From positions 34,096,005 to 34,160,004 of the forward strand of contig JARWIR010000003.1 in NCBI GenBank assembly GCA_029959085.1: a DNA stretch of 64,000 nucleotides, read 5' to 3'. The notes under the pieces are model-generated. The model saw only the letters and a program-made list of their open reading frames with translations. It was not told the DNA's origin and made no database searches. The DNA comes from Nemophila menziesii. Lineage: Eukaryota > Streptophyta > Magnoliopsida > Boraginales > Hydrophyllaceae. The number at the start of each line of letters is the position of its first letter. The stretch's first letter is position 1. This document shows, in pieces, positions 22,535 to 33,029 of the stretch. A program made the position numbers and the translations under genes.

Positions 22535-22588
22535 GTCAGATGTTTCTATTCTTTTTTTTTTTTGGACAACGTCAGATGTTTCTATTCT
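22535..22588 (-). mobile_element. Extremely 5'-truncated LINE insertion (tail only) with 18-bp target duplication
   Basis: GTCAGATGTTTCTATTCT occurs twice (22535-22552 and 22571-22588). The 18 bases between them read, on the minus strand, GTTGTCC followed by eleven A. This is the form of target-primed reverse transcription that stopped after the poly-A tail and about 7 bases of the element. The same 3' terminus (TTGTCC then A-run) ends the LINE at 63618-64000. Confidence 0.75.
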
Positions 22589-23476
22589 ACTACTATCTTT
22601 TGTTTTATTCACTTTCAAGTTTCAAAGACTGGTAATTGTTCGAATAGATAAAAGCCTTTAAAAAATAAAAGGATCTTGGATTAAATATTATTAGAATCAG
22701 ATAATTTACATAAGTATATAAAATGAAAAATATTCAGTGATATGCATTATGAGTCGCCTGACCATCGATCCTACCGGTCCGTTCAGATCCGGATTTAACG
22801 GTTCAATACACTAACGGTCCGGTTCGGGTTATAGGTCTCTTCCTTACCGGATCGGTTCCGTTTGATCCTAATAGTTTTGTTGATTATACTGGACCATTAA
22901 GAGAGATTGATAATTTCAGTCTTGGATCAGTTCTGGTTCTTTTTTTCAACGGTTTTGTTATAGATTCTTATCCGTTTCAAAATTAAATGAAGGCAAGATA
23001 TTATTTTAGGAAGAAAATAGAATAAAAGCAAGGGTCGATAGCAATTTCAGCCCACTTACAGCAAGTAACATCTATATATGATCAAAATCATCTACACCTT
23101 GACCAAGCAAGCTCAAAATCATAATCACAGCGCCTACTCCATCGTGTGTAACTTTTACATTACATAAGTCAAATGTTATCCTGATGTAAAATATTATTAG
23201 TACTATGGAACCACCTTTCTTAAGTATAAATGAAATTGAAAAGTTTATTCAAGACAAGAGAAAAGAAGACTAATGAATGAATATTGAATATCATATGTTA
23301 ATGCTCTAATTCGAAACAGTGTTGAATCTAACAAAAGAAATTAAAAGAGGCTTGAGAGTGCCGCTGTATGAAGTATGTGTTGGAGTTTAGCTTAAATATT
23401 TATTAGTTTATATAGACATAAATTCGATCAGGTTTCTTTGGAGGAGTAGAAAAGGTTTAGATTAATATAGAGTATT
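22589..23476. other. Spacer with GC-richer CCGGT/CGGTTC stretch
   Basis: At 22755-22990 a cluster of CCGGTCCGGTTCGG-type motifs stands out from the AT-rich surroundings and may be an old hAT-like MITE, but I could not define ends. No gene is visible. Confidence 0.35.
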
Positions 23477-23629
23477 ACTAAGACCTTTTCTTTTTTTTGA
23501 TACACATGAGAGCCATTTTGGACTCGGGAATCATTTTGACTCCGATAAGATTCGATCCCAGGACCTCTCGGTCTCTGCGGAGTAGCCTAACCACTAGGCC
23601 AACTATCGATCTTAACTAAGACCTTTTCT
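23477..23629 (-). mobile_element. tRNA-derived SINE with 15-bp target duplication
   Basis: ACTAAGACCTTTTCT flanks the body on both sides (23477-23491 and 23615-23629). On the minus strand the roughly 123-bp body starts with a tRNA-like head: box A in GTTGGCCTAGTGGTTAGG and box B in GGGATCGAATC, spaced as in an RNA polymerase III internal promoter. It ends in an A-rich tail (TCAAAAAAA). The boundaries are set by the duplication. I cannot assign the SINE family by name. Confidence 0.85.
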
Positions 23630-23930
23630 ATTCTATTTAAAAAGTGGAAAAAACATTTTCAGTTAAGAAATTATCCCACATAGGAGTAGAGATAAAAATA
23701 TTACTAGCTTAAAATAGTTTACTAATCTATTCCTATCAAAAAACTAAAGGCTATGAAAGCTAAAAAGAAATAGGCAAAGCCCCGCACGCACCACCACCCG
23801 CCCGACGTGGGCCGTGGGGGAGTTGGGGAGTCAGAATTGGTCAAACACCGGAATGAATCTAGTCAGGCTAGTGACCAGGTTCATTGCTGAAAATTGAAAC
23901 GTGTTGAAAGGCTTGCTCCTCACCTAAACT

Positions 23931-24613
23931 CCTATAAATACCACTCCTCCCCACTTGTCTTAGCTACGAATACACAAATCCATATGCAAAAACATTCTCA
24001 ACTTCTCCTCTTCTTTTCTCTCTAAAAGACATAGTTGTAGAATTTGTTAGAGATAACCGGCACGCCGAATATCCTTTTAACGCCCTTATTTCCGTGTATT
24101 GTTTTCCTTTTTTCGATTTCCGTGTAAGTTCGTATTTGTATTTCAATTTTCTGTAATAGTTAGTTTACTTTAATTGAAATTACTTTTTCTGGGATTGCCA
24201 TTTCTCTTTCTTTTAAAGCTGGTGATTTAATTTTTCCCTACAATTTAAAAAGATATTCATTTATCACCGTTTGTTTTTCTCGAAATGGTTTTTCCTATGT
24301 CGGCTGTTGTTTCGTCATTGAACGCAAATGCCTTTCCCGACGTGAATAAGTTGGAGCCCCTTAATGGTTCCAACTACAAGCGTTGAGCGCAAAAGATTTT
24401 AATCTGTCTTGAACAGTATGAACTCGGCTTCGCTATATTTGAACATCCTCCACTTATGGTGGATAATGGAGTTCCTACTCAAGAAGAACAGACTAGACAT
24501 CTTGCCCTCGAAGCTAAGTTCAAAAGAGCTAATACCATGGATCGGGGCTGGATGTTGAACAACGTCTCGAATCTCATCTTTGATCTCCTTGCCAAAGAGA
24601 AATTGGCAAAGAT
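23931..24613 (+). repeat. 683-bp tandem duplication, copy 1
   Basis: It covers the TATA region, leader, and first third of gag. It matches 24614-25296 with scattered substitutions and short indels. Confidence 0.85.
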
Positions 24614-25730
24614 CCTATCAATACAACTCCTCTCCACTTGTCTTAGCTACGAATACACAAATCCGAAAAGCAAAAACACTCTCTACTTCTCCTCTTCTTT
24701 TCTTCTCTGAAAGACGTAGTTGTAGAATTTGTTAGATTTAACCGGCACGCTGAAATATCTTTTTAACGTCCTTATTTTCGTGTATTGTTTTCCTTTTCGA
24801 TCTCCGTGTAAGTTCGTATTTGTATTTCAATTTTCGATAATAGTTAGTTTACTTTAATTGAAATTATTTTTTCTAGGATTGTCATTTCTCTTTCTTTTAA
24901 AACCGGTGATTTAATTTTTCCCTACAATTTAAAAAGATATTCATTTATCACCGTTTGTTTTTCTCGAAATGGCTTTTCCTATGTCGTCTGTTGCTTCGTC
25001 ATTGAATGCAAAGGCCTTTCCCTACGTGAATAAGTTTGAGCCCCTTAATGGTTCCAACTACAAGCGTTGAACGCAAAATATTTTAATATGTCTTGAACAG
25101 TATGAACTCGACTTCGCTATATTTGAAGATCCTCCACTTATGGTGGATAATGGAGTTCCTACTCAAGAAGAACAAACTAGAAAACTTTCCCTCGAAGCCA
25201 AGTTCAAAAGAGCTAATACCATGGCTCAGGGTTGGATGTTGAACTACGTCTCGAATCTCATCTTTGATCTCTTTGCCAAAGAGAAATCGGCAAAGGTCAT
25301 ATGGGAGACTCTCGAGAAGAAATATGGGGCTGATGACTCGGGTAAGAAAAAATACGTTACTAGGAACTGGTATAACTTTAGACTTACCGATCAGAAACCC
25401 ATGACTGAACAACTTCATGTGTACAAAAACCTATGCGCGGAGGTGATCGCCGAAGGTATGAAGATGTGTGAAGTTTTCCAAGCCAACATATTGCTTTAGA
25501 AATTCCCCCCATCTTGGAGTGAATATAGTAACCATCTAAAGCACAAAAAGAAGGAAATGACACTCCAAGAACTAGTCAGCCATATGTAAGTCGAGGAAGC
25601 TATTAGGCTCAAAGACAGGTATCTCTCTTTCCCTTCTAAGGGTCGGGGAGCGTGCGCCCTCGATCAACTTATTGAGCATGTCACATCAACATATTTACTT
25701 GGAACATGTCGGGTTCCATGAGCGCCTAAA
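24285..25730 (+). pseudogene. Copia gag relic, N-terminus duplicated
   Basis: ATG 24285 (copy 1) and ATG 24969 (copy 2) start the same protein: a short Ser/Ala lead, then NKLEPLNGSNYKR, then a TGA where the family has Trp, then QYEL-FAIFE and QEEQTRHLALEAKFKRANTM. Both copies carry the same TGA, so the stop predates the duplication. Copy 2 continues through the UBN2 / Retrotran_gag_2 block KVIWETLEKKYGADDSGKKK, MTEQLHVYKNLCAEVIAEGM and QANILL, a TAG at 25497, then KFPPSWSEYSNHLKHKKKEM and LQELVSHM. It looks like the gag of a Hopscotch-like Copia group. No zinc knuckle or pol follows. Confidence 0.8.
24614..25296 (+). repeat. 683-bp tandem duplication, copy 2
   Basis: See copy 1. The junction is at GGCAAAGATCCTATC, where the gag frame of copy 1 is cut mid-domain and the promoter-leader of copy 2 begins. 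Confidence 0.85.
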
Positions 25731-25933
25731 AATACCCCCCCCCCCACACACATATATCCTTCCCCACTTATTAGATATACCTGTGCAAAATTTGAGTGTC
25801 GAGGTGTCATTTTGGGAAGCAATCCTCTGTTTTAATTGAAGGTAACTCGGAAAGACTACGATCTTGAAACATAATAGCTTATTATTATAGATTATTCATT
25901 ATTCTCATACCCAAAATCTAACCGGGATGCCTT

Positions 25934-26110
25934 CAAACAAGTTGGCTTAGCTCAATTGGCCAGAGCCAGATATTTTTTCTGCACTTTAAGGGTGTGAAGT
26001 GAGAGGTACATGATTCGAATCCCAACTCTGAACATGGTAATCTAGTTCTTTATTACTTGGTGATATACGTGTGGGAGACGTGCATATTCTCCGAAGGATC
26101 AGTCGTGGAG
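25934..26110 (+). mobile_element. Probable tRNA-derived SINE
   Basis: Box A-like GGCTTAGCTCAATTGG at 25943-25958 and box B-like GATTCGAATCCC at 26012-26023 are spaced about 70 bp, longer than in a true tRNA (55-60 bp or less). The sequence between does not fold as a tRNA, and a non-tRNA tail follows. I see no clear A-tail or target duplication, so the ends are approximate. Confidence 0.45.
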
Positions 26111-26794
26111 CGTGTAAGAACCCGTTTATGATTGATTATTTTAGAGTTAAAAGTGTTTTTCGATTAAAATTAAATTATTCGTAAAAAATATTAAAAATAT
26201 TTAGACATCTATAATCACGTATCTATTACTTTTGCTAAAAGTGATTTTAAAGGTGTAAAATGCTTTTATGTATCTAAAATCACTTCAAGCCATTATTTTA
26301 AAAAACAATTCCAATTGAGTCTTAAGTTAGCCTGAACTACCCATATACACAAAAAAAAAAAAAATTAAAGTAGATCTGCTAAATTTTTGATAATCAATTT
26401 GTGTTTTAAATAATGGTAAATTTGTTAATCAGATATCCATGAACATATTCAGAGCCATACCAAGACTTGATTCACATTTTACTTATAATTTTTTTCCACT
26501 GTTTCTCACCACTCTGACTTTTATTGATTGAACGGTGGTGAAGAAGTCCAAAGGTGAAAAAGAAAAACTTTATAGAACCCAGTTTTATAAACCATTGAAC
26601 TTTGTTTTACAGAACCCCTAACTAATTATTAGACCGTCAATTATTCACAAACTTCGTGTGGGACTCATATTTTCTAGTATTTCCCATCTCGTGGAAAATC
26701 GTCTTCGTACAGCTTAGCCGTCTCTAGTAGTATTTTGGTGATAGTCTCTATATGGAAATGGAGTATTCTATTTGATCAAATACGACAGACTCCT
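26111..26794. other. AT-rich spacer
   Basis: No gene or element end recognised. Confidence 0.4.
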
Positions 26795-26989
26795 ATGCTC
26801 CTTTCATTACAGTATTTCTGAAAGCAATTTCCGATTATAACACGGCGCCTAAAGATTATTGAGAAGAGACCTCTTCCTGTCTTATGCATCGTCCCGGATA
26901 AATTGCATCACTGGATCGAGGCTGATGTTCCTAGAACAGACCCAGTCTTTGCTCGCTATCAAGCTTTAAGTTTTTCACCTGATCTATAA
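26795..26989 (+). pseudogene. Unassigned exon-like coding relic
   Basis: After a possible acceptor (TTTCATTACAG, about 26802-26812) one frame reads FLKAISDYNTAPKDY and ends in TGA. Shifted by one base, a second frame reads EKRPLPVLCIVPDKLHHW, then IEADVPRTDPVFARYQALSF to TAA at 26987. Codon composition is protein-like and GC-richer than the flanks. The two frames look like one exon broken by a one-base change. I do not recognise the family. It could be a pseudogene fragment of a host gene, perhaps captured by an element; no end sequences are visible around it. Confidence 0.4.
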
Positions 26990-27445
26990 CTTAGTGAATC
27001 ATAGCAATTCTTTATGCAGTCTATATTGTTGAAATAATAGCTTGTGAGGATAGTTTGAGTAGGAATTAGTGTTTTGGAAAATATTGTTAGGCATGTTACC
27101 TTTTACATCTTTTCGAACTTCATAGTTTAAGATTAAGCAGGAAAAGCTATTATATTTTTCTATTATCTATTATGAAACATCTGCAATATATTCATTACAT
27201 TATATATTCTAGGAGGAATAGCTTATAGAATTTAGTGAAGATAGCAAGCTCGTGATTAGAAAAAGCTAGCTACAAAAACAAAGTTGTACTTAGTATATGG
27301 TGTAGCTTGCTAATCTATAAGTATTAGGCTTGAGCAGTAAATTCAATACTGCTTTGGAAGAAAAATTCTAGCTTAATTAATTCAGAAATAAATAATATAT
27401 GAAGTTTAACTGAAGATTGATTCCAATAAGGTGAAAATGAATCTC

Positions 27446-27546
27446 TAGTAATCTTGCCGCTAATTAAGAACAAAAGAGTTACTGAGAACCATTGATGTCA
27501 AGTAATCTTGCCGTTAATTAAGATTGATTCCAACCATTGATGTACA
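27446..27546. repeat. Short tandem duplication (about 54 bp)
   Basis: GTAATCTTGCCGYTAATTAAGA followed by AACCATTGATGT occurs twice, at about 27449 and 27503. Confidence 0.7.
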
Positions 27547-28388
27547 GAAGAAACATCTTAATTTGCGAGAATTAATGATGAGTCATTTGTAATACTTCTT
27601 TTCCATGTCCTATATAAACCAAATTCTTAGCATTATATTGTTTTCGAATCTATATATGATATATATTGAAGGAAATTGCCAAATTTTATTATTTACTCTT
27701 TTGAGCTTTAGGAACTATTAAGTGGTAAACAGAGAAATGATTAACTAAATCATACTCTAACATCTAGAGAAATTATTTTTCCATCATACTCTATGGAAAC
27801 ATAATTTATTGAAACCTGTCAGAAATGTATGCTTCAATAATTCTATATTCAACAGTGTGATATACACTAACCCAGGCTAGTTTATAGATCAATCATTGGA
27901 ACTGTAACATGCATTATCTTCTATTATTGTTACTATTTATTATTTATTTCAACTAGGACTGAAAATCCAGAGTTTCTACTCTCCTTTTAATATTATAAAA
28001 GAGAATTAACATTATAGGACATCCAAATTTAATCTTCACAATTATATAAAAAGAAATGAAATGATTATTATGTTACACTTTATTGGAAAGAAAGTGGCCA
28101 ATAATTTTTTTCCAAATGCAACTAAATTATAATTTTCTTTTTGAGATACTAGAAAATATGAAAATATACACACACGAATGATCAAACAATTAAACTGAAT
28201 ATGCTAGCTATATTGTCCTTTAAGAATGTAGAAGGGAATCTGATAATAAAATAACTAAATTTTTTAGATGAGAGGGGTGCAAGAGAGTTTTAAATAGAAA
28301 AAATAGTTGATTATGTAGGCCAATAAGGGAACATGGAGTAATTAATTATTGAATATAATATGTTCCACCTCCCTCCTCTTCTGGTGTT
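27547..28388 (+). other. Upstream region of the LBD gene
   Basis: AT-rich, with no competing ORF. It probably holds the promoter and enhancer of the LBD gene. I did not identify a TGTCTC/TGTCGG auxin-response-type site with confidence. Confidence 0.4.
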
Positions 28389-28394
28389 TATAAA
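28389..28394 (+). promoter_or_regulatory. TATA box of the LBD gene
   Basis: TATAAA in GTTTATAAACATGG lies 95 bp before the ATG at 28484, placing the transcript start near 28420. The out-of-frame ATGs at 28395 and 28405 lie only a few bases from it and are probably outside the mRNA. Confidence 0.6.
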
Positions 28395-28483
28395 CATGGT
28401 GATCATGGTTGCAAAAATCAAACAAGCTCAAAGCAAAATCAATCTCATCATTAACTATTCACTATATTGAGACATTATTAAAC

Positions 28484-29402
28484 ATGACTGGCACTGGATC
28501 TCCTTGTGGTGCTTGCAAATTCTTGAGAAGAAAATGTATGAGAGGTTGTGTATTTGCTCCTTATTTCTGCCATGAACAAGGTGCTACTCATTTTTCAGCC
28601 ATTCACAAGGTTTTTGGTGCTAGCAATGTGTCAAAACTTCTTGCTCATCTTCCTGTTAGTGACCGGAGTGAAGCAGCTGTTACTATCTCCTATGAAGCTC
28701 AGGCTAGGATTCAAGATCCTGTTTATGGCTGTGTTTCACACATCTTTGCCCTCCAACAACAGGTTTGTTACTGTTAATAATTGTTATCTGAAATCTTGAA
28801 ATTTTATTAGTCTCTTTGTACTATGTTACAAAATCTCAGCTTTGATGATTTTCCTCTTTTAAATGTTGGTTAACCGGTTCTTAATGCTAATAAAATGTTT
28901 GGTGATATATTATATTACTTGATTGAACCCTAGTTGCTTTTGTTCTCAATCTCATGAACTTATTCTTGATTCAAAATTTCAGGTTGTTTCTCTACAAGCA
29001 CAACTGAGTCGTCTCAAAGAACAAGCAGCAGCTCAGAGCTTTGTTAATGGCTGCAATACTACAAACCCTAATGATAAAGTGTATGGAAAAAGCTATCCAC
29101 AACCACAAGATATACAAAGTTGGATTCAATCACAAAATTCAAGCACAATCCCTCAATTTGATCAGAATTTAACCAACATGGCCTATTATGAAAACGAAAC
29201 CATGAACAATAATCCTATGGGAAATTATGAAAATTCTTTCCTTCCTGAAGAGAATAATCTCTCATTCTCTAGCTACGAGGAAGGTTCGGGTTCAATGGAT
29301 TCTCTTGACATGTCAGCAAGCAATACTCAGCAGTGGGGAGTTCAACACAATACTGATGATCTTCACTCAGTGGCTTTCCGATATATGCAGCAATATTCAT
29401 GA
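28484..29402 (+). CDS. LOB-domain (LBD) transcription factor, class I, LBD16/LBD29-like
   Basis: Two exons, 28484-28762 and 28983-29402, encode 232 residues. The 220-bp intron has GT (28763) and AG (28982) ends in phase 0, at the usual LBD intron site in the coiled-coil. The LOB domain is complete: C-block [15 protein letters not shown] (residues 8-22, CX2CX6CX3C), GAS block [20 protein letters not shown] to DPVYG (residues 37-82), and the Leu repeat L90-L97-L101, whose last position is Ala. Class I factors bind DNA as dimers in the nucleus. LBD16/LBD29 act below auxin response factors in lateral-root and callus formation. The match is closest, from memory, to LBD29. The C-terminus is Asn/Gln/Ser-rich, typical of an activation region. 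ATG 28484 is the first in-frame Met after the TATA box; the frame upstream to 28409 has no Met. No breaks are seen. Confidence 0.95.
28763..28982 (+). other. LBD gene intron
   Basis: GT...AG intron of 220 bp. Reading through it puts a stop soon after LQQQ, while removing it joins LQQQ to VVSLQAQL and restores the coiled-coil. Confidence 0.92.
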
Positions 29403-30704
29403 GATCAAAGAAGAAACAAAGTTGAGGGTGAAGATTTGATCTTGATCCAATTTTTGTATTGCTAATGCATCCTTTAATGGTGTGCATTTCTTCTCCAATC
29501 AATGAGTTAGAAACCCTAGACATATTTTTCTATAACAAGAATTTATAAGCTCCTACGGTTGTTTTCTTAGTTCTTGTGTAACTTGGATATATAATTACTT
29601 AGAATATTAGTGTGAGTTTTAAATATTTCCCTTATTTCTTTTGCGAAATTACCTTTCCCTAAAGACCTATCTTAGTTGATCGTAACCTAACTCTTTGTCC
29701 TAATCTATATCATGGTAAAGTATCTGAGTTTCATTGCCACCTTAGATCTCCTCCTTTTAACCCTTGTACTTAATTATCCCCTGAAAATCAGAGATATATG
29801 AAAGTGAAATAAAGGAGGTTATTATTAGTGAACGAAATTCATCCTTCATACCAAGGGTACAAAATTCAAGAAGTTTGTGGTCAGGATTGTTCATGCTCGA
29901 GGATAGTCATGTCGATGGAGATAAAAAGAAGTACGGAAGTAGCATTATAATTTATTTTTTTGTTTAAGATTCTTGGTACAACATTTTATTATAGTCAATC
30001 AGGTACTGCTTGTCAGAATCATATTTGTGCATGTGTGTAATGTCATGTATAAATATCTTCAAGTTATCTCGTAAATTGTAAGAGACTTTAATTAGCACAC
30101 ATCAGACGATCGACGAACATGTTGCATTAATTTGTTTCCATTATCTGATAATCCCCAGAAAAGTTGTGGTCTTCCGTTCACATGTAAGTCATAGTTATTC
30201 TGACATCTTTTATTTAAACTGATGATTGCTCGTGTGTTCCTAACTAGGGAAGATGAACTTCACACTGTCTGAACATACTTGGCTGTCAGGAAAGGTACTG
30301 TGTCTCTGTATTAGTATCATTGGCTTTCAACTTGAACTTTGTTACGCAACCTTCTTATATTATTCTAATGTTGAAGGAGAAAGGATGATTCTTATTACCT
30401 GATCCCCGAGCATAGATAAATTTTTGTTTTATTACATTTGAAATTCAGCATGACTCATTTAAATAACTAATTCCCATAAGGTTTAATTAAAATCTCAAGG
30501 TTACTGGTCATTAAGTACTCTACGGAAACACTTGTCAATCTTAAGACTTTTAAGCTTTGCAAGTTTGAGAGTAGAGTAAATACATGGCCTAGCTAACCCT
30601 ATTTAATTAATCAAATTATTGTCTAATTATCAAATTTTCTTTCAGTAACAAGTTAACTTTGTCAATCTTATTAGTTTCACAATGAAGTTACTCAATATGG
30701 CTAA
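29403..30704. other. 3' region of the LBD gene and spacer
   Basis: The 3' untranslated region and poly-A signal probably lie within the first 200-300 bp (AT-rich, for example ATATAATTACTTAG at about 29590), but no single site stands out. No further gene is visible. Confidence 0.4.
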
Positions 30705-30711
30705 AGAATAT

Positions 30712-31035
30712 GTCTCTAGCGACCACCAAAGTGGTCGTTAGAGGTGCGTAAAATGATAGTTAATAGTTTTAGCGACCATTTTTTGTCACGAAAGGTTGGT
30801 CGCTACTATCGGATCGTTAGAGGTACCCTTTAGCTACTACGGGTTAGCTCTGTCGATTGCTTACCTCCAGCAACCACTCCAATGGTTGGCAAAGGTTAAA
30901 TTGATTAGCGACCACTAGTTGTCCTAAACCTTTAACAACAGATAGTGGTCTCTGAAGGCTTGAACACATTGTCGCCCGTTTATTGGTTGCTAAATCCTTA
31001 TTAGCATTAGCGACCACCACCATGGTCGCCAGAAG
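30712..31035. repeat. Subterminal repeats of element C, left
   Basis: About ten copies of GCGACCA or its complement, beginning with the palindrome-like CTAGCGACCACCAAAGTGG. Confidence 0.75.
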
Positions 31036-31499
31036 TCTAAAAATAAAAATATAAAAAAAAATTTAATTTACAAAATGATTACAATAATAGTTCCAATAAA
31101 ATAAAAGTTTAATTACAAACTAAAATAATTAAAAATAAGATTAAATTACAAGAATATTAAATAAAATTATCAGAAATTGAAATAATAGTCTGATTAAAAT
31201 AATGAAACTCTAGATATTAATAAAGTTAGTGGAGGGAGTTCTATCGGCAAATTGGGTCTTTCTCGAACAACTTGAAGTTGATCCTCCCATGTATGTATTA
31301 CTCGTCAGAGGATTACAAGGCTCTGTTGGACCGGTTGGGACGATAATCAGCGGGGCATTACCTTGCGCCAGCATAACCTGGTTGAGTTATCCAATCAGCT
31401 GCAAATAGTTCTCGAGATTAAAGACTAGAATTATCTGAAGGGCTGGGGTAGTGTCAGTCGACTCTTGGTCCTAGGCTCCAATAGGGGCTGCAATTTGGG

Positions 31500-32790
31500 T
31501 ACAACCATTCACGATCTCGACTATCCGCGTGAAACTATCTATCATCCATTTCAAAGTCATGCACATATCCAGGTCCTAGCTCTACATTTGCCTCTGGCTT
31601 TGGGTTGGAACAACTAGTCTAACTCCTGACTTCCAAACCTTTTGTTTGGGACTCATATGTTCATGTACCACCTCAATCATTATCCAGATATGATTTTCTC
31701 TGGTCAATGACTGTGCCGGTGTGGCTGAGGACTCCGAGACATTACCTGAAGTCTCGATAGCCTGATCAAGGCTGAGGACTCCAAGACATTACTAGAAGAC
31801 TCGATAGCCTAGCTAATCAATCCTCCCCCTCTCTCAAGTCTACATGTAAGTTGAAAAAATTGTTATGCACGAAATTATAATTATTCAATTGCACACAAAT
31901 TCTAACTTACATCGTACTGGCAGAAGAGTTCATCCCTCCAATCTTCGATCTTCTTCAGTCCAATTTATCTGTAAAATCCAGCCATCTTAGTCTTCTTCTA
32001 CCTTTGAGCTAATGGTGTAGGTATAAGAGTGTCCGGATCGCCACATGTCTCCGGTTGAAACTCAGGGATTTCCTCCCTTGTGTCATGTAAAATGAGAAAT
32101 CACGAGTTAATAATCTGAATATATTTTTTACAAAGTAAACGAAGAAAAAATACGATAAACATTATCTCCACCAGCCGGTGATGGGGCCTTGCTTGTCTCT
32201 ATTCTTTTTTCTCGCAGCCGATCTCGCCCATTTAATTAATAATTTTATTTAATTGATATGTAATATAGCAAAAAATATATTAAATAATTTTTTATCTGAA
32301 ATTCTTTACTACCCCACATCTGCAACCTAACCTCGATGTCATCTAAACTCATATCCTTGGCAGGTTGACTAGGCTCGAGCCAATTTTTGCTTATTATCCC
32401 ATTTTGATGATTTGGTGACGTGAACCTATATGTTTGACCAGTCAGGATCGTTTCTTTATTCCTCCACGGGGAAACATTGCTACAAAAAAATGGAAATTAT
32501 TTAGAAATTTTAATTCAACAAATATAAATTAAAAATGTAATTTACTTCGCGGTGAGTCAAATCGAATTTATTTTGCGTAGTGGGAGGCGATTATACTCGA
32601 GATAATATTTTGGGATATGATTTCAAGTGGTTCTTTCTATAACCCGTGCTACGTGGTGTAATGTATCCCTAACTGGTTTCTATGTGCCATTCTCCCGGCA
32701 AAAGTCTACTGGCACAACTTCAACATATATTGCGTTATACTTTTTCTTCGTTTGGAGAGTACTCTTACCCATCACCTTAGCAATCTGTTT
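31500..32790 (-). pseudogene. Possible tnpA-like (Ptta/En/Spm-type) relic of element C
   Basis: Minus-strand stretches read like eroded exons: KVMGKSTLQTKKKYNAIYVE, PVRDTLHHVARVIERT, EEIPEFQPETCGDPDTLIP and MIEVVHEHMSPKQKVWKSGV. Their order and position opposite a subterminal array fit the second gene of a CACTA element. I could not match them firmly to the Transposase_24 family. Stops and frame changes are frequent. Confidence 0.35.
31731..31818. repeat. 47-bp tandem duplication
   Basis: GCTGAGGACTCCGAGACATT ... GAAGTCTCGATAGCCTGATC is repeated at once with a few changes (GAGGACTCCAAGACATTAC, GAAGACTCGATAGCCTAGC). Confidence 0.75.
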
Positions 32791-33029
32791 TCATGTTCAA
32801 TAAAGAAATAACCAATTACATAAATAAATATTCATACTTGGTAAATTAAAAAATTACGAATTACAGTTTACCTTGACTATTACATACTGAAACAAGACGA
32901 GTAGGTACTCTCAGTGGGCCATTATCGTCATTATCACCACCATGTCATCTAGATTTAACGTCAACCATTATAGTCAGACAATCAATTAATTAGTCAAAAA
33001 CTTAATGGAGAAGTTATAATTCCTAGGGA

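Larger units (their letters stand above)
23931..25730 (+). mobile_element. Copia relic with internal tandem duplication
   Basis: A promoter-like region with CCTATAAATA at 23931 is followed by a leader and gag. The block 23931-24613 is repeated in tandem at 24614-25296; the second TATA copy has changed to TATCAATA. After 25296 gag continues as a single copy to about 25730 and stops in a C-run. The LTR probably begins upstream, between about 23640 and 23930, but its start is not visible. No pol is present. Confidence 0.75.

Noticed and set aside
23540..23610. True tRNA gene on the minus strand
   Set aside because: tRNA-like boxes are part of a SINE with A-tail and target duplication; the cloverleaf does not close.
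25083..25418. 111-codon ORF on the minus strand
   Set aside because: Antisense shadow of the Copia gag relic.
25943..26023. True tRNA gene
   Set aside because: Box A and box B are present but too far apart, and no acceptor stem or anticodon arm closes; better read as a SINE.
29269..29523. 84-codon minus-strand ORF at the end of the LBD gene
   Set aside because: Antisense shadow of LBD exon 2.
30705..31035. CRISPR-like repeat-spacer array
   Set aside because: Short motifs occur in both orientations with irregular spacing in plant DNA; this is a CACTA subterminal array.
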